Shown here piece after piece: positions 27,247 through 36,072 of a stretch of 64,000 nucleotides of DNA; position 1 is the first letter of the stretch, and each line of letters starts with the position of its first letter. The DNA is from Cyclobacteriaceae bacterium (lineage in GTDB: Bacteria; Bacteroidota; Bacteroidia; Cytophagales; Cyclobacteriaceae), in NCBI GenBank assembly GCA_028281285.1, contig JANQKF010000018.1, positions 46,747-110,746 of the forward strand, read 5' to 3'. Below the pieces are notes generated by a model. That model was given only the letters and a program-made list of their open reading frames with translations, was not told where the DNA came from and did not search any database. Both the position numbers and the translations under genes were made by a program.

Positions 27247-28326
27247 ATGGCAAAAATTAATTTCGGAGGGGTAGAAGAAAACGTAGTTACCCGAGATGAA
27301 TTTCCATTAACCAAAGCACAGGAAGTGCTTCAAAACGAGACAGTAGCGGTGATTGGCTATGGAGTTCAAGGACCAGGGCAATCGCTTAATCTGAAAGATA
27401 ACGGCATTAATGTAATCGTTGGGCAGCGCCAGGAGTCAAAAACGTGGGACAAAGCGATCGCTGATGGATGGGAGCCTGGAATCAGTTTGTTCCCAATCGA
27501 GGAGGCACTGGAAAGAGCTACAATTATTTGTTATCTCTTGTCTGATGCGGCACAAATTCAGCTATGGCCTACGGTCAAAAAGCATTTGACCCCGGGTAAA
27601 ATGCTTTACTTTTCACATGGCTTTGGAGTGGCTTATTCTGATAAGACTGGAATTGTTCCTCCTCAGGATGTAGATGTGGCATTGGTGGCGCCAAAGGGTT
27701 CAGGAACCTCATTGAGAAGCTTGTTTGTAGAAGGAAAAGGACTGAATTCCTCCTTTGCTATCCATCAGGATGCAACAGGTACCGCACGAGACAGAATTGT
27801 AGCGCTCGGAATAGGAGTGGGATCAGGTTATCTGTTCGAAACTACCTTTTACAAGGAAGTAACTTCAGATCTCACAGGAGAGAGAGGAACATTAATGGGC
27901 GCAATACAAGGCCTTTTCCAGGCGCAATATGAGGTATTGAGGGCAAATGGACATTCTCCTTCGGAAGCATTCAATGAAACCGTAGAGGAGGCAACACAGT
28001 CATTATATCCATTGATTGCCGACAATGGTATGGATTGGATGTATGCCAATTGCTCGACTACCGCTCAACGGGGTGCACTGGACTGGAAGGACAAGTTTTA
28101 TGCTGCGACCAAACCCGTATTCGAACAACTATACAAGTCTGTGACAGACGGCATTGAAGCACAAAACTCTATCGACTCTAACTCACAAGCCGATTATCGC
28201 GAAAAATTGCAGGTGGAGCTGGACGAATTACATAATTCGGAGATGTGGAGAGCAGGAAAGGCAGTTAGGGCACTACGGCCTGAAAATGCACCTCCAGTGA
28301 AGAAGGAGGAGCCGGTGTTGGTGTAG
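27247..28326 (+). CDS. ilvC: Ketol-acid reductoisomerase
   Basis: NADPH- and Mg-dependent isomeroreductase, third gene product acting on acetolactate. 359 residues. The dinucleotide-binding loop is VIGYGVQGPGQSLNLKDNG (about 34-52) with the following GQRQES suggesting NADPH preference; metal-ligand and active-site segments include DLTGERGTLMGA and the C-terminal knotted helical domain (about 190-345). The Pro/Lys/Glu-rich tail ENAPPVKKEEPVLV is extra. Last gene of the ilv half; a hairpin follows at 28393. Confidence 0.96.
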   Translation: MAKINFGGVEENVVTRDEFPLTKAQEVLQNETVAVIGYGVQGPGQSLNLKDNGINVIVGQRQESKTWDKAIADGWEPGISLFPIEEALERATIICYLLSDAAQIQLWPTVKKHLTPGKMLYFSHGFGVAYSDKTGIVPPQDVDVALVAPKGSGTSLRSLFVEGKGLNSSFAIHQDATGTARDRIVALGIGVGSGYLFETTFYKEVTSDLTGERGTLMGAIQGLFQAQYEVLRANGHSPSEAFNETVEEATQSLYPLIADNGMDWMYANCSTTAQRGALDWKDKFYAATKPVFEQLYKSVTDGIEAQNSIDSNSQADYREKLQVELDELHNSEMWRAGKAVRALRPENAPPVKKEEPVLV

Positions 28327-28392
28327 TTGACAAAGAATCAAAACTGGGACTAAGGCCTAGTGGGTCGAAGAAGCATAGTCGCCAAAGAATTG

Positions 28393-28416
28393 AGGGGTGT
28401 TATTTATGACACCCCT
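28393..28416 (+). terminator. Hairpin after ilvC
   Basis: AGGGGTGT (28393-28400) pairs with ACACCCCT (28409-28416), loop 8. It lacks a clear T-run (GTGATTTTC follows), so it is a modest terminator candidate closing the ilv operon. Confidence 0.5.
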
Positions 28417-28610
28417 GTGATTTTCAATAATGAGTATTTAAGAAATATAAAGCCAATTTTAATTCACAACAGAGTGGACCTGTTTACGAGGATTCGGCTA
28501 TCATAGTAATGATGAAATATTGATGACCAGAAAAAAAGGAATGACAGCCTGATAGGATTATCTCAACGAAAAACGTGGGATAATTCAGCGCTAAATCTGA
28601 TCCTTGTCGT

Positions 28611-28718
28611 CTACTTTTTCGGTCTTCTTATCTCCAGTGGAGAGGAATCTGCACCTTTTTCAACCCTGTCCTTTGGGACCTTCGGAGGTTGAGGTGTTTT
28701 ATCTTTATCCTTAGCCAT
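28611..28718 (-). CDS. 35-aa Lys/Pro-rich small ORF overlapping the 3-TM gene
   Basis: On the minus strand, ATG at 28718-28716 reads MAKDKDKTPQPPKVPKDRV and continues to EIRRPKK before TAG (28613-28611). It starts inside the last codons of the upstream membrane-protein gene (8-base overlap, CATGGCTAA), a typical coupled arrangement. It is very basic, Pro-rich and without membrane segment, so presumably disordered. No known family is recognised. It could be a small partner of the membrane protein or a chance ORF; the overlap and composition favour a real gene. Confidence 0.42.
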   Translation of the reverse strand: MAKDKDKTPQPPKVPKDRVEKGADSSPLEIRRPKK

Positions 28719-29253
28719 GTTGAAAAAATATTAGTTTAGTGTATATGATTACATCTATTAACAGTAAAATTATAGAAATTATAATAAAAACTCTGCTGTA
28801 ATACAGATTCTCCCCTCGATTATCATTCGTTCTAGAGTTGTTATCTGCGTATTCCACATACTTCTCGATTAAGTAATTTTCAAAGGTTATTTCGGTATCA
28901 CTGTCTTCTAGCTCCTGGTACTTTGTAAGTTCTTTTTGGTAATCTCTCAGCTCTTGAGCGTGAGGTAAGGCCAAATATTGAAACCCGAAAAACCAATTAT
29001 TAAAAGCTTTAATTAGAAAAAATAATGCGACCACAATAGAGACCATGGAGAGCACTGCTGTTACTTGTCCTAATCTTGACCAGGTCTGATCTGCTACAAG
29101 CTCAAAATTTGACAACACAAAATATAGAAGTCCCACTAATCCAGAGAGAATAATAATTGGTACATTTAATCCATTATCGATCTCGATTCTTCTGACTTTT
29201 TCCCTTTGATATAAAGCCTTATAAAATTCGATATCTTTAATCACTGAAGTCAT
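28711..29253 (-). CDS. Three-TM membrane protein of unknown function
   Basis: 180 residues. The charged N-terminal helix (DIEFYKALYQREKVRRIEIDN) leads into TM1 (about 30-50) and TM2 (about 62-84). A cytoplasmic stretch of about 65 residues follows (ELRDYQKELTKYQELEDSDTE, then LIEKYVEYADNNSRTNDNR), and TM3 is near the end (about 153-174). The layout of N-helix, two TMs, long helix with N-x-x-N-D-x-R and a last TM recalls the SLATT/4TM-like effector-type membrane proteins, but I cannot assign it to a named family. It lies 34 bp from a divergent GPP34 gene within the accessory block splitting the ilv and leu operons. Role unknown. Confidence 0.7.
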   Translation of the reverse strand: MTSVIKDIEFYKALYQREKVRRIEIDNGLNVPIIILSGLVGLLYFVLSNFELVADQTWSRLGQVTAVLSMVSIVVALFFLIKAFNNWFFGFQYLALPHAQELRDYQKELTKYQELEDSDTEITFENYLIEKYVEYADNNSRTNDNRGENLYYSRVFIIISIILLLIDVIIYTKLIFFQHG

Positions 29254-29287
29254 ATTTTATTGGAATATTAAGATACAGAAAACGGTC

Positions 29288-29971
29288 ATGGAATTAAATC
29301 TTATTGAAGAGTTCTTGTTAATAGCCCTGGATGATGACCGTGGAGAGTTTGTGACAGACTCTACCCGTTTACATTACGGGTTCGCTGGAGCCGTGATGCT
29401 GGAACTGGCCATCAGGGAAAAAATAGCTATCGTCAATGATAAGGTAGAACTTACCAATAGCGCCTTTGAAAAAGAGGTGGTAATCAATAAGGCCATTGAT
29501 ATGATCAAGGAGTCTCCCAGATACCAAAAGGTGGATTACTGGGTGGAGAAGCTTGCGGAAGATGCCAAAGTACTGAAAGACGACACCCTTAAAAGCTTGA
29601 TGCGGAAGGGGATTCTCGGTAAAGAGGATCATAAAATACTTTGGATAATACCCCATACCAAGTATCCCACTCAGGATATTACCCCGGAGAACAAGATTAG
29701 AAAAAGATTGCATGATGTAATGCTCGAAGGAGCTGAGTCTAACCCTCGGGATATCATGTTATTAAGCTTGATCGATGTGAGCGACCTAACAAGGGAGGCT
29801 TTCAGGGATAAGGACGAGTACGAAATTGTTCAAAAGAAGATCAAGGAAGTAACTCAGGATATTAAAATCAGTCAGGCGATCAACAGAACAATTCGAGATA
29901 TACAGGCTACCGTTATGCTTGCTGTAATGACGGCCGTTGTTGTCACTACAATTAACCCTTCCACGAACTAA
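29288..29971 (+). CDS. GPP34 (GOLPH3-like) family protein
   Basis: 227 residues. MELNLIEEFLLIALDDDRGEF followed by LHYGFAGAVMLELAIREKIAI and KVELTN is the typical opening of the GPP34 fold, and LMRKGILGKEDHKILW with IRKRLHDVMLEGAESNPRDIMLLSLIDV follows. Eukaryotic GOLPH3 binds phosphatidylinositol-4-phosphate at the Golgi; bacterial members are widespread and mostly uncharacterised, with lipid or membrane binding proposed. It is divergent from the 3-TM gene and converges on the helical-repeat gene (6-bp gap). Confidence 0.85.
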   Translation: MELNLIEEFLLIALDDDRGEFVTDSTRLHYGFAGAVMLELAIREKIAIVNDKVELTNSAFEKEVVINKAIDMIKESPRYQKVDYWVEKLAEDAKVLKDDTLKSLMRKGILGKEDHKILWIIPHTKYPTQDITPENKIRKRLHDVMLEGAESNPRDIMLLSLIDVSDLTREAFRDKDEYEIVQKKIKEVTQDIKISQAINRTIRDIQATVMLAVMTAVVVTTINPSTN

Positions 29972-29977
29972 GACTGT

Positions 29978-31522
29978 TCACTTTAACGTCTTGAATTTCT
30001 CTTGTGCGATCTCCAGGGTAGTCTTGTTTTCAAATTTGCTTTCCAGCCAAGTGAGAATGTCGAGATAGAGGAAGGGGCGCTTTTCATAGATGTCATTCCT
30101 GAGAATGCTCAATCGTTCATGGAGAGCCCTAAATTCGTCCTTCACACTATCTGGAGTCATTCTATCGACCTTCCTGATAAACTTGAATATTTCTTTTTGA
30201 ACCCCTTGTTGGTCGTTCATTCTCCCAAGGAAGTGATAGGTACTTTTTATTTGATATTCTAACTGGTCATCCTGCCCATCTTCATAATGAGCTATAAGAT
30301 TGAGAATCCGTGCAAAGCAGTGTATGTCCTCTCTTAATGAAACGTCTTTGAAGTAAATAATCTGATTCAAGTAGTAAATCGCTTTTCTATAGTTCTGGTT
30401 GCCGAAATAGAGAGAGGCAATCTTATAATAAAACATCAAAACCCGCTCAGGATCTATCTTACTCTCATATTTAGAAAGCCTTTCCAGCAGTTCAGGGACG
30501 AGCTCAACGCCAAGGTCAAACCTACCCTCCATAAAAAGTTTATTGATTTTAGCCGTGTAAAGAAATTTGAAGATCAATACCTCAGTATTTAAGTCTTTGA
30601 TGAGGTTTTCATCGTGACTCAAAGCCTCCAATTCTTCAAGGACTACACAGAATTTCGAATAGTGCTGTAAATGAAACAAGGAGGAAAGCGAATTATGGAG
30701 TCCTTTGATATATTGCTCAGGATGCTTTTGAATCATTTTTGGATTGTTCCTGAACAAATCTGTCCAATAGTGCGAATGACGATAACAGTTAGGAAAATCC
30801 TGAATGATGTAGTTATACCAAACGTAGGATTGATGATAGTATAGATTTTCATAGAAGGAGAGGCGATTTGGGTCAATCTCTGGCATTCGATTCTGGAAGT
30901 AGGTCCTTACTTCCTCAAAATCCTTCTGATTCTTTACATAGCCGTTTTTCAGGTATAGACCATAAAGGTTTAGCGCCAAATTTGAAAGCCGATGCACATT
31001 TCCAATGATCAAACTCGTCTCATCAATATCCTGAGTCAGTTCTTCAGCCTTAGTTTCTATACTGCGAGTGATATATTGGGATTCGATCAATTTCTCGAAT
31101 TCCAAAATTTCCAGCCTTATGGTATGATAGCGGTGATTTTTGGCAACAACCTTGGAGCGCTCAAGTAGCTTGAGTGACTGCTTATAGAATCCCTTGTTAT
31201 ATAGCACCCTGGCATAGTCGAGGTTTTCACGTAGTTGCATATCAATATTCTGACCGGCATGGTATTGCCTTAAAGCTGCAAGTATATGCTTATAGAGGTT
31301 CGCTTTTTGATTTGAAAACTGTGCCTTTTTTATTGATGGCACCTTCTTGAGAATAGCAATATCATCATATGCATTCATGTTATCCATGGCATCGAAGAGC
31401 TTGATAAATTTCAAATCCTCGGCATTGCCAGACCTGTTCACGAAAAGCCGGAAATGTCTTTTCTCCGATTTTGTGAGCGACTTTATGAGTTCAAATAACG
31501 GATCTTGCTTCACTTTAGCCAT
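29978..31522 (-). CDS. Helical-repeat (TPR-like) hypothetical protein
   Basis: 514 residues, almost entirely alpha-helical and rich in Lys, Leu, Tyr and Asn, without a signal peptide or TM. The N-terminal LFELIKSLTKSEKRHFRLFVNR is a recognisable start of a conserved Bacteroidota hypothetical family. The middle (YNKGFYKQSLKLLERSKVVAKNH, YLNQIIYFK) looks like degenerate TPR helices. It is divergent from leuA with a 173-bp shared upstream region. A cytoplasmic scaffold is the most that can be said. Confidence 0.7.
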   Translation of the reverse strand: MAKVKQDPLFELIKSLTKSEKRHFRLFVNRSGNAEDLKFIKLFDAMDNMNAYDDIAILKKVPSIKKAQFSNQKANLYKHILAALRQYHAGQNIDMQLRENLDYARVLYNKGFYKQSLKLLERSKVVAKNHRYHTIRLEILEFEKLIESQYITRSIETKAEELTQDIDETSLIIGNVHRLSNLALNLYGLYLKNGYVKNQKDFEEVRTYFQNRMPEIDPNRLSFYENLYYHQSYVWYNYIIQDFPNCYRHSHYWTDLFRNNPKMIQKHPEQYIKGLHNSLSSLFHLQHYSKFCVVLEELEALSHDENLIKDLNTEVLIFKFLYTAKINKLFMEGRFDLGVELVPELLERLSKYESKIDPERVLMFYYKIASLYFGNQNYRKAIYYLNQIIYFKDVSLREDIHCFARILNLIAHYEDGQDDQLEYQIKSTYHFLGRMNDQQGVQKEIFKFIRKVDRMTPDSVKDEFRALHERLSILRNDIYEKRPFLYLDILTWLESKFENKTTLEIAQEKFKTLK

Positions 31523-31695
31523 TGTAAACCGCTTTTGTTTATTCCCTTGTTTATCAGCGATTTATGGTGTCAAGCCTACCTGATAGAAATAGTAATCGTT
31601 TCGGCATTCATTTTTGCCTCAGATAGGGGGAACCATAAATTTATTTTGATAAGGAAAGGAGTGTAAAACGTAACGGTATCGCACTCAAATAAACA

Positions 31696-32859
31696 ATGGA
31701 TAAAGAGAAAATACAAATTTTCGATACGACCCTGAGAGATGGAGAGCAAGTGCCGGGTTGTAAGTTGAATACTTCCGAAAAAGTGGAAGTAGCGCTTCGA
31801 TTGGAACAATTGGGCGTGGATGTTATTGAAGCGGGATTTCCTATTTCGAGTCCAGGTGATTTTGAATCGGTTCAGTCAATTGCCAATGTAATTAATGAGG
31901 CAACGGTATGCGGACTTTCCCGCGCAGTAGAAAAGGACATTATTACAGCTGCTGATGCCTTGAAAGGGGCGGTCAGGCCAAGAATTCACACCGGAATTGG
32001 AACCTCGGATTCTCATGTTTTTCACAAGCTTCAGACTACTCGAGAGAAGGTTGTGGAAAGGGCAGTGGCTGCCGTGAAACTGGCCAAAAGCTTTGTTGAA
32101 GATGTTGAATTCTATACAGAAGACGCAGGCAGAACGGATAATGACTTCCTTGCCTTTGTCTGCGAACAGGCAGTGAAAGCAGGAGCAACTGTACTGAACA
32201 TCCCAGATACCACAGGTTACTGTTTGCCTGAAGAATACGGTAAGAAAATCAAGTATCTGAAAGAAAATGTCAAAGGGGTTCACCAGGTTACCCTTTCTAC
32301 ACATTGCCATAACGACCTTGGTTTGGCTACTGCCAATTCTATCTCCGGGGTGATCAATGGCGCTACACAAATCGAGTGCACGATCAATGGTATTGGAGAG
32401 AGAGCGGGTAATACAGCTCTTGAAGAAGTGGTAATGGTATTAAGGCAACATCCTGATCTAGATAAGTTTACCGACATTGATACCACGATGCTAAGTGCAA
32501 TGTCTGCCTATGTTTCGGATACAATGAGGGTCCCGGTTCAGCCCAACAAGGCGATTGTGGGTGCAAACGCGTTTGCGCACTCTTCAGGAATCCATCAGGA
32601 TGGGGTAATCAAAAACCGAGAGACCTACGAAATTATTGATCCAAAGGATGTGGGAGTAAATCATTCTTCAATTGTGCTAACTGCACGAAGTGGCAGAGCG
32701 GCCTTGGCTTACCGATTAAAAAACATTGGCCATGAATTGACCAGAGATGAGTTGGATGTGGTTTATCAGCAGTTTCTTGTTGTTGCTGATGAGAAGAAAG
32801 AAGTGCAAGACGATGATTTGCATCAAATTGCTGAATTGAAACATAAGCTGGCAGTTTAA
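31696..32859 (+). CDS. leuA: 2-isopropylmalate synthase, short form
   Basis: First enzyme of the leucine branch, condensing acetyl-CoA with 2-oxoisovalerate. 387 residues. The HMGL-like TIM barrel is complete: [17 protein letters not shown] (about 9-25), the metal-binding [14 protein letters not shown] (about 200-213) and [10 protein letters not shown] at about 298-307, followed by a short linker helix region. The C-terminal LeuA dimerisation/allosteric domain (about 120 residues in the E. coli-type enzyme of about 520) is missing, so feedback inhibition by leucine through that domain is not expected. Homocitrate or citramalate synthase activity is an alternative, but the leuCDB context supports LeuA. 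It is 2 bp from leuC. Confidence 0.92.
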   Translation: MDKEKIQIFDTTLRDGEQVPGCKLNTSEKVEVALRLEQLGVDVIEAGFPISSPGDFESVQSIANVINEATVCGLSRAVEKDIITAADALKGAVRPRIHTGIGTSDSHVFHKLQTTREKVVERAVAAVKLAKSFVEDVEFYTEDAGRTDNDFLAFVCEQAVKAGATVLNIPDTTGYCLPEEYGKKIKYLKENVKGVHQVTLSTHCHNDLGLATANSISGVINGATQIECTINGIGERAGNTALEEVVMVLRQHPDLDKFTDIDTTMLSAMSAYVSDTMRVPVQPNKAIVGANAFAHSSGIHQDGVIKNRETYEIIDPKDVGVNHSSIVLTARSGRAALAYRLKNIGHELTRDELDVVYQQFLVVADEKKEVQDDDLHQIAELKHKLAV

Positions 32860-32861
32860 TC

Positions 32862-34250
32862 ATGGCTAAAACCTTATTCGACAAGGTATGGGATGCGCAT
32901 GTAGTGCATCAAATTGAAGGAGGCACAGATGTGCTTTACATCGACCGCCATTTAATTCATGAAGTAACCAGCCCACAAGCCTTTGATGAGCTTAAGAAGC
33001 GTAATCTACCGCTTTTCAGAAAGGATAAGATGGTGGCGACTCCTGATCATAATGTTCCTACCAAGGATCAGCATCTTCCCATTAAGGACGCACTTTCGAA
33101 ACACCAAGTAGACACACTTCTTAAAAATTGTGCCGAACATAATGTAGAACTGTATGGACTTGGGCATCCTTTCCAGGGAATTGTTCATGTGATTGGACCC
33201 GAACTTGGCATCACGCTTCCGGGACGAACCATGGTGTGCGGTGATAGCCACACTTCGACACATGGTGCTTTCGGAGCAATTGCATTTGGAATTGGTACAA
33301 GTCAGGTGGCACAGGTAATGGCTACGCAATGCCTATTGCAAGCGAGACCCAGAACGATGAGAATCACTGTGGATGGCGAGCTCAATCAAGGGGTCCTGGC
33401 CAAAGACATTATACTCTATATCATTTCAAAATTGACAGCGGCAGGAGGGACCGGTTACTTTGTGGAATATGCCGGTTCGGCCATTCAGTCCCTGTCAATG
33501 GAAGGGAGAATGACCATATGCAATATGAGCATTGAGATGGGTGCACGTGGCGGAATGATTGCTCCTGATCAAACGACATTTGATTATATAGAAGGCCGTG
33601 AATTTGCTCCAAAGGGAGAAGACTTCGAGAAGGCCAAGATTTATTGGGAAACGCTTAGGACTGATGAGGGGGCCAGATTCGACAAGGAATTCCATTTCGA
33701 TGCCAGAGATATAGAACCCATGATCACTTATGGAACCAACCCAGGAATGGGTATCAAAATTACCGGAAATGTGCCAGATGGGGCAGATGCCGGGGATAGT
33801 TTTCATAAGTCCATTCAATACATGGGCTTTGAGGCAGGTGAGACACTATTGGGGAAAGAGATTAGTCATGTATTTATTGGCAGTTGTACCAATTCCAGAA
33901 TTGAAGACCTAAGAATTGTAGCCGACTATGTAAAGGGTAAGAAAAAAGCAGATCATGTTAATGCCATGATCGTTCCCGGTTCGAAACAAGTTGAATTACA
34001 GGCCAAATCAGAAGGGTTGGATCAGGTTTTGGCAGAAGCCGGTTTTGAATTAAGAGAACCCGGCTGTTCAGCTTGCCTGGGCATGAACGAAGACAAAATA
34101 CCGGCTGGTGCCTACTGTGTTTCGACTTCAAATCGAAATTTCGAGGGTAGACAAGGGCCGGGAGCAAGAACATTATTGGCAAGTCCGTTAGTTGCTGCAG
34201 TGACTGCCGTGCAAGGAAAGATTGTGGATATTAAAAAGCATTTGAACTAA
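32862..34250 (+). CDS. leuC: 3-isopropylmalate dehydratase, large subunit
   Basis: Aconitase-family [4Fe-4S] hydro-lyase subunit, 462 residues. It has [29 protein letters not shown], and three cluster cysteines in FIGSCTNSR and GCSACLGMN. It pairs with LeuD to isomerise 2- to 3-isopropylmalate. Separated by 2 bp from leuA and 1 bp from leuD. Confidence 0.97.
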   Translation: MAKTLFDKVWDAHVVHQIEGGTDVLYIDRHLIHEVTSPQAFDELKKRNLPLFRKDKMVATPDHNVPTKDQHLPIKDALSKHQVDTLLKNCAEHNVELYGLGHPFQGIVHVIGPELGITLPGRTMVCGDSHTSTHGAFGAIAFGIGTSQVAQVMATQCLLQARPRTMRITVDGELNQGVLAKDIILYIISKLTAAGGTGYFVEYAGSAIQSLSMEGRMTICNMSIEMGARGGMIAPDQTTFDYIEGREFAPKGEDFEKAKIYWETLRTDEGARFDKEFHFDARDIEPMITYGTNPGMGIKITGNVPDGADAGDSFHKSIQYMGFEAGETLLGKEISHVFIGSCTNSRIEDLRIVADYVKGKKKADHVNAMIVPGSKQVELQAKSEGLDQVLAEAGFELREPGCSACLGMNEDKIPAGAYCVSTSNRNFEGRQGPGARTLLASPLVAAVTAVQGKIVDIKKHLN

Positions 34251-34251
34251 G

Positions 34252-34836
34252 ATGGAAAAATTCACAACACTTCAGAGCACAATGGTTCCTTTACCAATTG
34301 AGGACATTGATACCGATCAAATTATACCTGCTCGATTTTTGAAAGCTACATCTCGTGAAGGTTTTGGCAATAATCTATTCAGGGATTGGAGGTATAATAA
34401 GGACGATAGCCCGAAAGACTTTGTGCTGAATGATGATACCTATACGGGAGCAATCTTGGTAGCTGGTAGAAATTTTGGCTGTGGCTCTTCTCGAGAGCAT
34501 GCCGCATGGGCCTTGGCGGATTATGGGTTTAGAGTGGTTGTTTCAAGCTTCTTCGCAGATATCTTCAAGGGCAATGCCTTGAATAATGGGCTTCTTCCTG
34601 TCCAGGTTTCGGATGAATTTCTAAATACCCTGATTCAGGTAGTCAAAGCTAATCCAAAGATCGAATGTTTGGTGAATTTGAAGGAACAGACGATTAAATG
34701 CGGAGCTCTGGAGGAACAATTCGAAATTGGAGCCTATAAAAAGGAATGCCTGTTGAACGGATATGATGATATCGACTATCTGGTCAGCATGAAAAATAAG
34801 ATCGAAGAATACGAAAAGAAGGCGATAACCATTTGA
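34252..34836 (+). CDS. leuD: 3-isopropylmalate dehydratase, small subunit
   Basis: 194-residue swivel-domain subunit partner of LeuC. It shows [34 protein letters not shown] and the [19 protein letters not shown] region, all diagnostic. The ATG follows the leuC stop by one base, and leuB follows at once. Confidence 0.97.
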   Translation: MEKFTTLQSTMVPLPIEDIDTDQIIPARFLKATSREGFGNNLFRDWRYNKDDSPKDFVLNDDTYTGAILVAGRNFGCGSSREHAAWALADYGFRVVVSSFFADIFKGNALNNGLLPVQVSDEFLNTLIQVVKANPKIECLVNLKEQTIKCGALEEQFEIGAYKKECLLNGYDDIDYLVSMKNKIEEYEKKAITI

Positions 34837-34839
34837 GTG

Positions 34840-35946
34840 ATGAAAAAGAAAATTGGAATACTTCCGGGAGATGGTATTGGACCTGAAGTGGTAAGAGAAG
34901 GTAAGAAGGTGCTGGATACCATTGCAGAGAAGTATGGTCATACGTTTGAGTATGAAACCGGTGATGTCGGAGCTGTTGCTATTGATAACACCGGTAGTCC
35001 GCTACCCGATGAAACTCTGGCGATTTGTGAAAACTCAGATGCGTTTCTTTTTGGAGCAATAGGAGATCCAAAGTATGACAATGACCCTACCGCCAAGGTA
35101 AGACCAGAGCAGGGTTTATTGAAATTAAGAAAAAGTCTGGGGCTTTATGCCAATATCAGACCTGTGACAGCTTATGAGAGCCTGCTTCACATGTCTCCAT
35201 TGAAGAAAGACAGAGTCATAGGAGCGGATTTTGTAGTGTATCGCGAGCTTACAGGAGGAATTTACTTCGGTGAAAAAGGAAGAACCAAAGAGGGGGCTTT
35301 TGACCATTGTACTTATTCGATCGCTGAAATTGAACGAATAGCCCATTTGGCCTTTAAAGCTGCGCTGAATAGGAAAAAGCAACTTACTTTGATTGATAAA
35401 GCTAACGTTTTGGAAACATCTCGGCTGTGGCGAGAGACCGTTGGACGAATGGCCCATGATTATCCGGAAGTGGTGGTTGAGAATCTATTTGTAGATAATG
35501 CCGCGATGCAAATGATTCAAAACCCTAAACAGTTTGACGTAATACTTACTGAAAACATGTTTGGGGATATCATTTCTGATGAGGCGAGTGTGATCGGTGG
35601 ATCACTGGGATTATTGCCGTCTGCGTCTATTGGAAATAAAACGGGTATGTTCGAGCCTATACATGGTTCTTACCCTCAAGCAACTGGCAAAAACATTGCA
35701 AATCCTATCGCTACAATATTGAGCGTTGCAATGCTCCTCGATCATCTGGATATGATTGATGAAGCCATTGATGTCAGACAAGCGGTCAACTATTCGCTTA
35801 AAATGGGAATGGTGACTCCAGATATTTCAGCCGATAGTGGTTATGGCACTGATAGAGTAGGAGACTTTATTGTGAATTACCTTGTAGAAGGAGAGGAAGA
35901 AGGAACAAGAGAGAATATATCACTGGGCTTAAGCACGATTATATAG
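34840..35946 (+). CDS. leuB: 3-isopropylmalate dehydrogenase
   Basis: NAD-dependent oxidative decarboxylase producing 2-oxoisocaproate. 368 residues from ATG 34840; an in-frame GTG three bases earlier is less likely. It shows GILPGDGIGPEVV, the substrate arginines in LLKLRKSLGLYANIRPV, YRELTGGIYFG, and the metal site FGDIISDEASVIGGSLGLLPSAS. Ends the leu operon; a terminator follows. Confidence 0.97.
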   Translation: MKKKIGILPGDGIGPEVVREGKKVLDTIAEKYGHTFEYETGDVGAVAIDNTGSPLPDETLAICENSDAFLFGAIGDPKYDNDPTAKVRPEQGLLKLRKSLGLYANIRPVTAYESLLHMSPLKKDRVIGADFVVYRELTGGIYFGEKGRTKEGAFDHCTYSIAEIERIAHLAFKAALNRKKQLTLIDKANVLETSRLWRETVGRMAHDYPEVVVENLFVDNAAMQMIQNPKQFDVILTENMFGDIISDEASVIGGSLGLLPSASIGNKTGMFEPIHGSYPQATGKNIANPIATILSVAMLLDHLDMIDEAIDVRQAVNYSLKMGMVTPDISADSGYGTDRVGDFIVNYLVEGEEEGTRENISLGLSTII

Positions 35947-35976
35947 AATCTTCATATTAATTATTAGGTTAGTTGA

Positions 35977-36017
35977 TGGGAGATCATGGGGCAACTCACG
36001 GTCTCCCAGATTTTTTT
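35977..36017 (+). terminator. Terminator after leuB
   Basis: TGGGAGA (35977-35983) pairs with TCTCCCA (36002-36008) across an 18-base loop, then GATTTTTTTC. It closes the leu operon. Confidence 0.75.
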
Positions 36018-36072
36018 CTTATTTATTTTGGTTTTAGGAAACATATATATTTGATTTGCGTTTAGGAATGAA

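Noticed and set aside
31876..32370. 164-aa minus-strand frame inside leuA
   Set aside because: Shadow of leuA; composition unlike the proteins around it.
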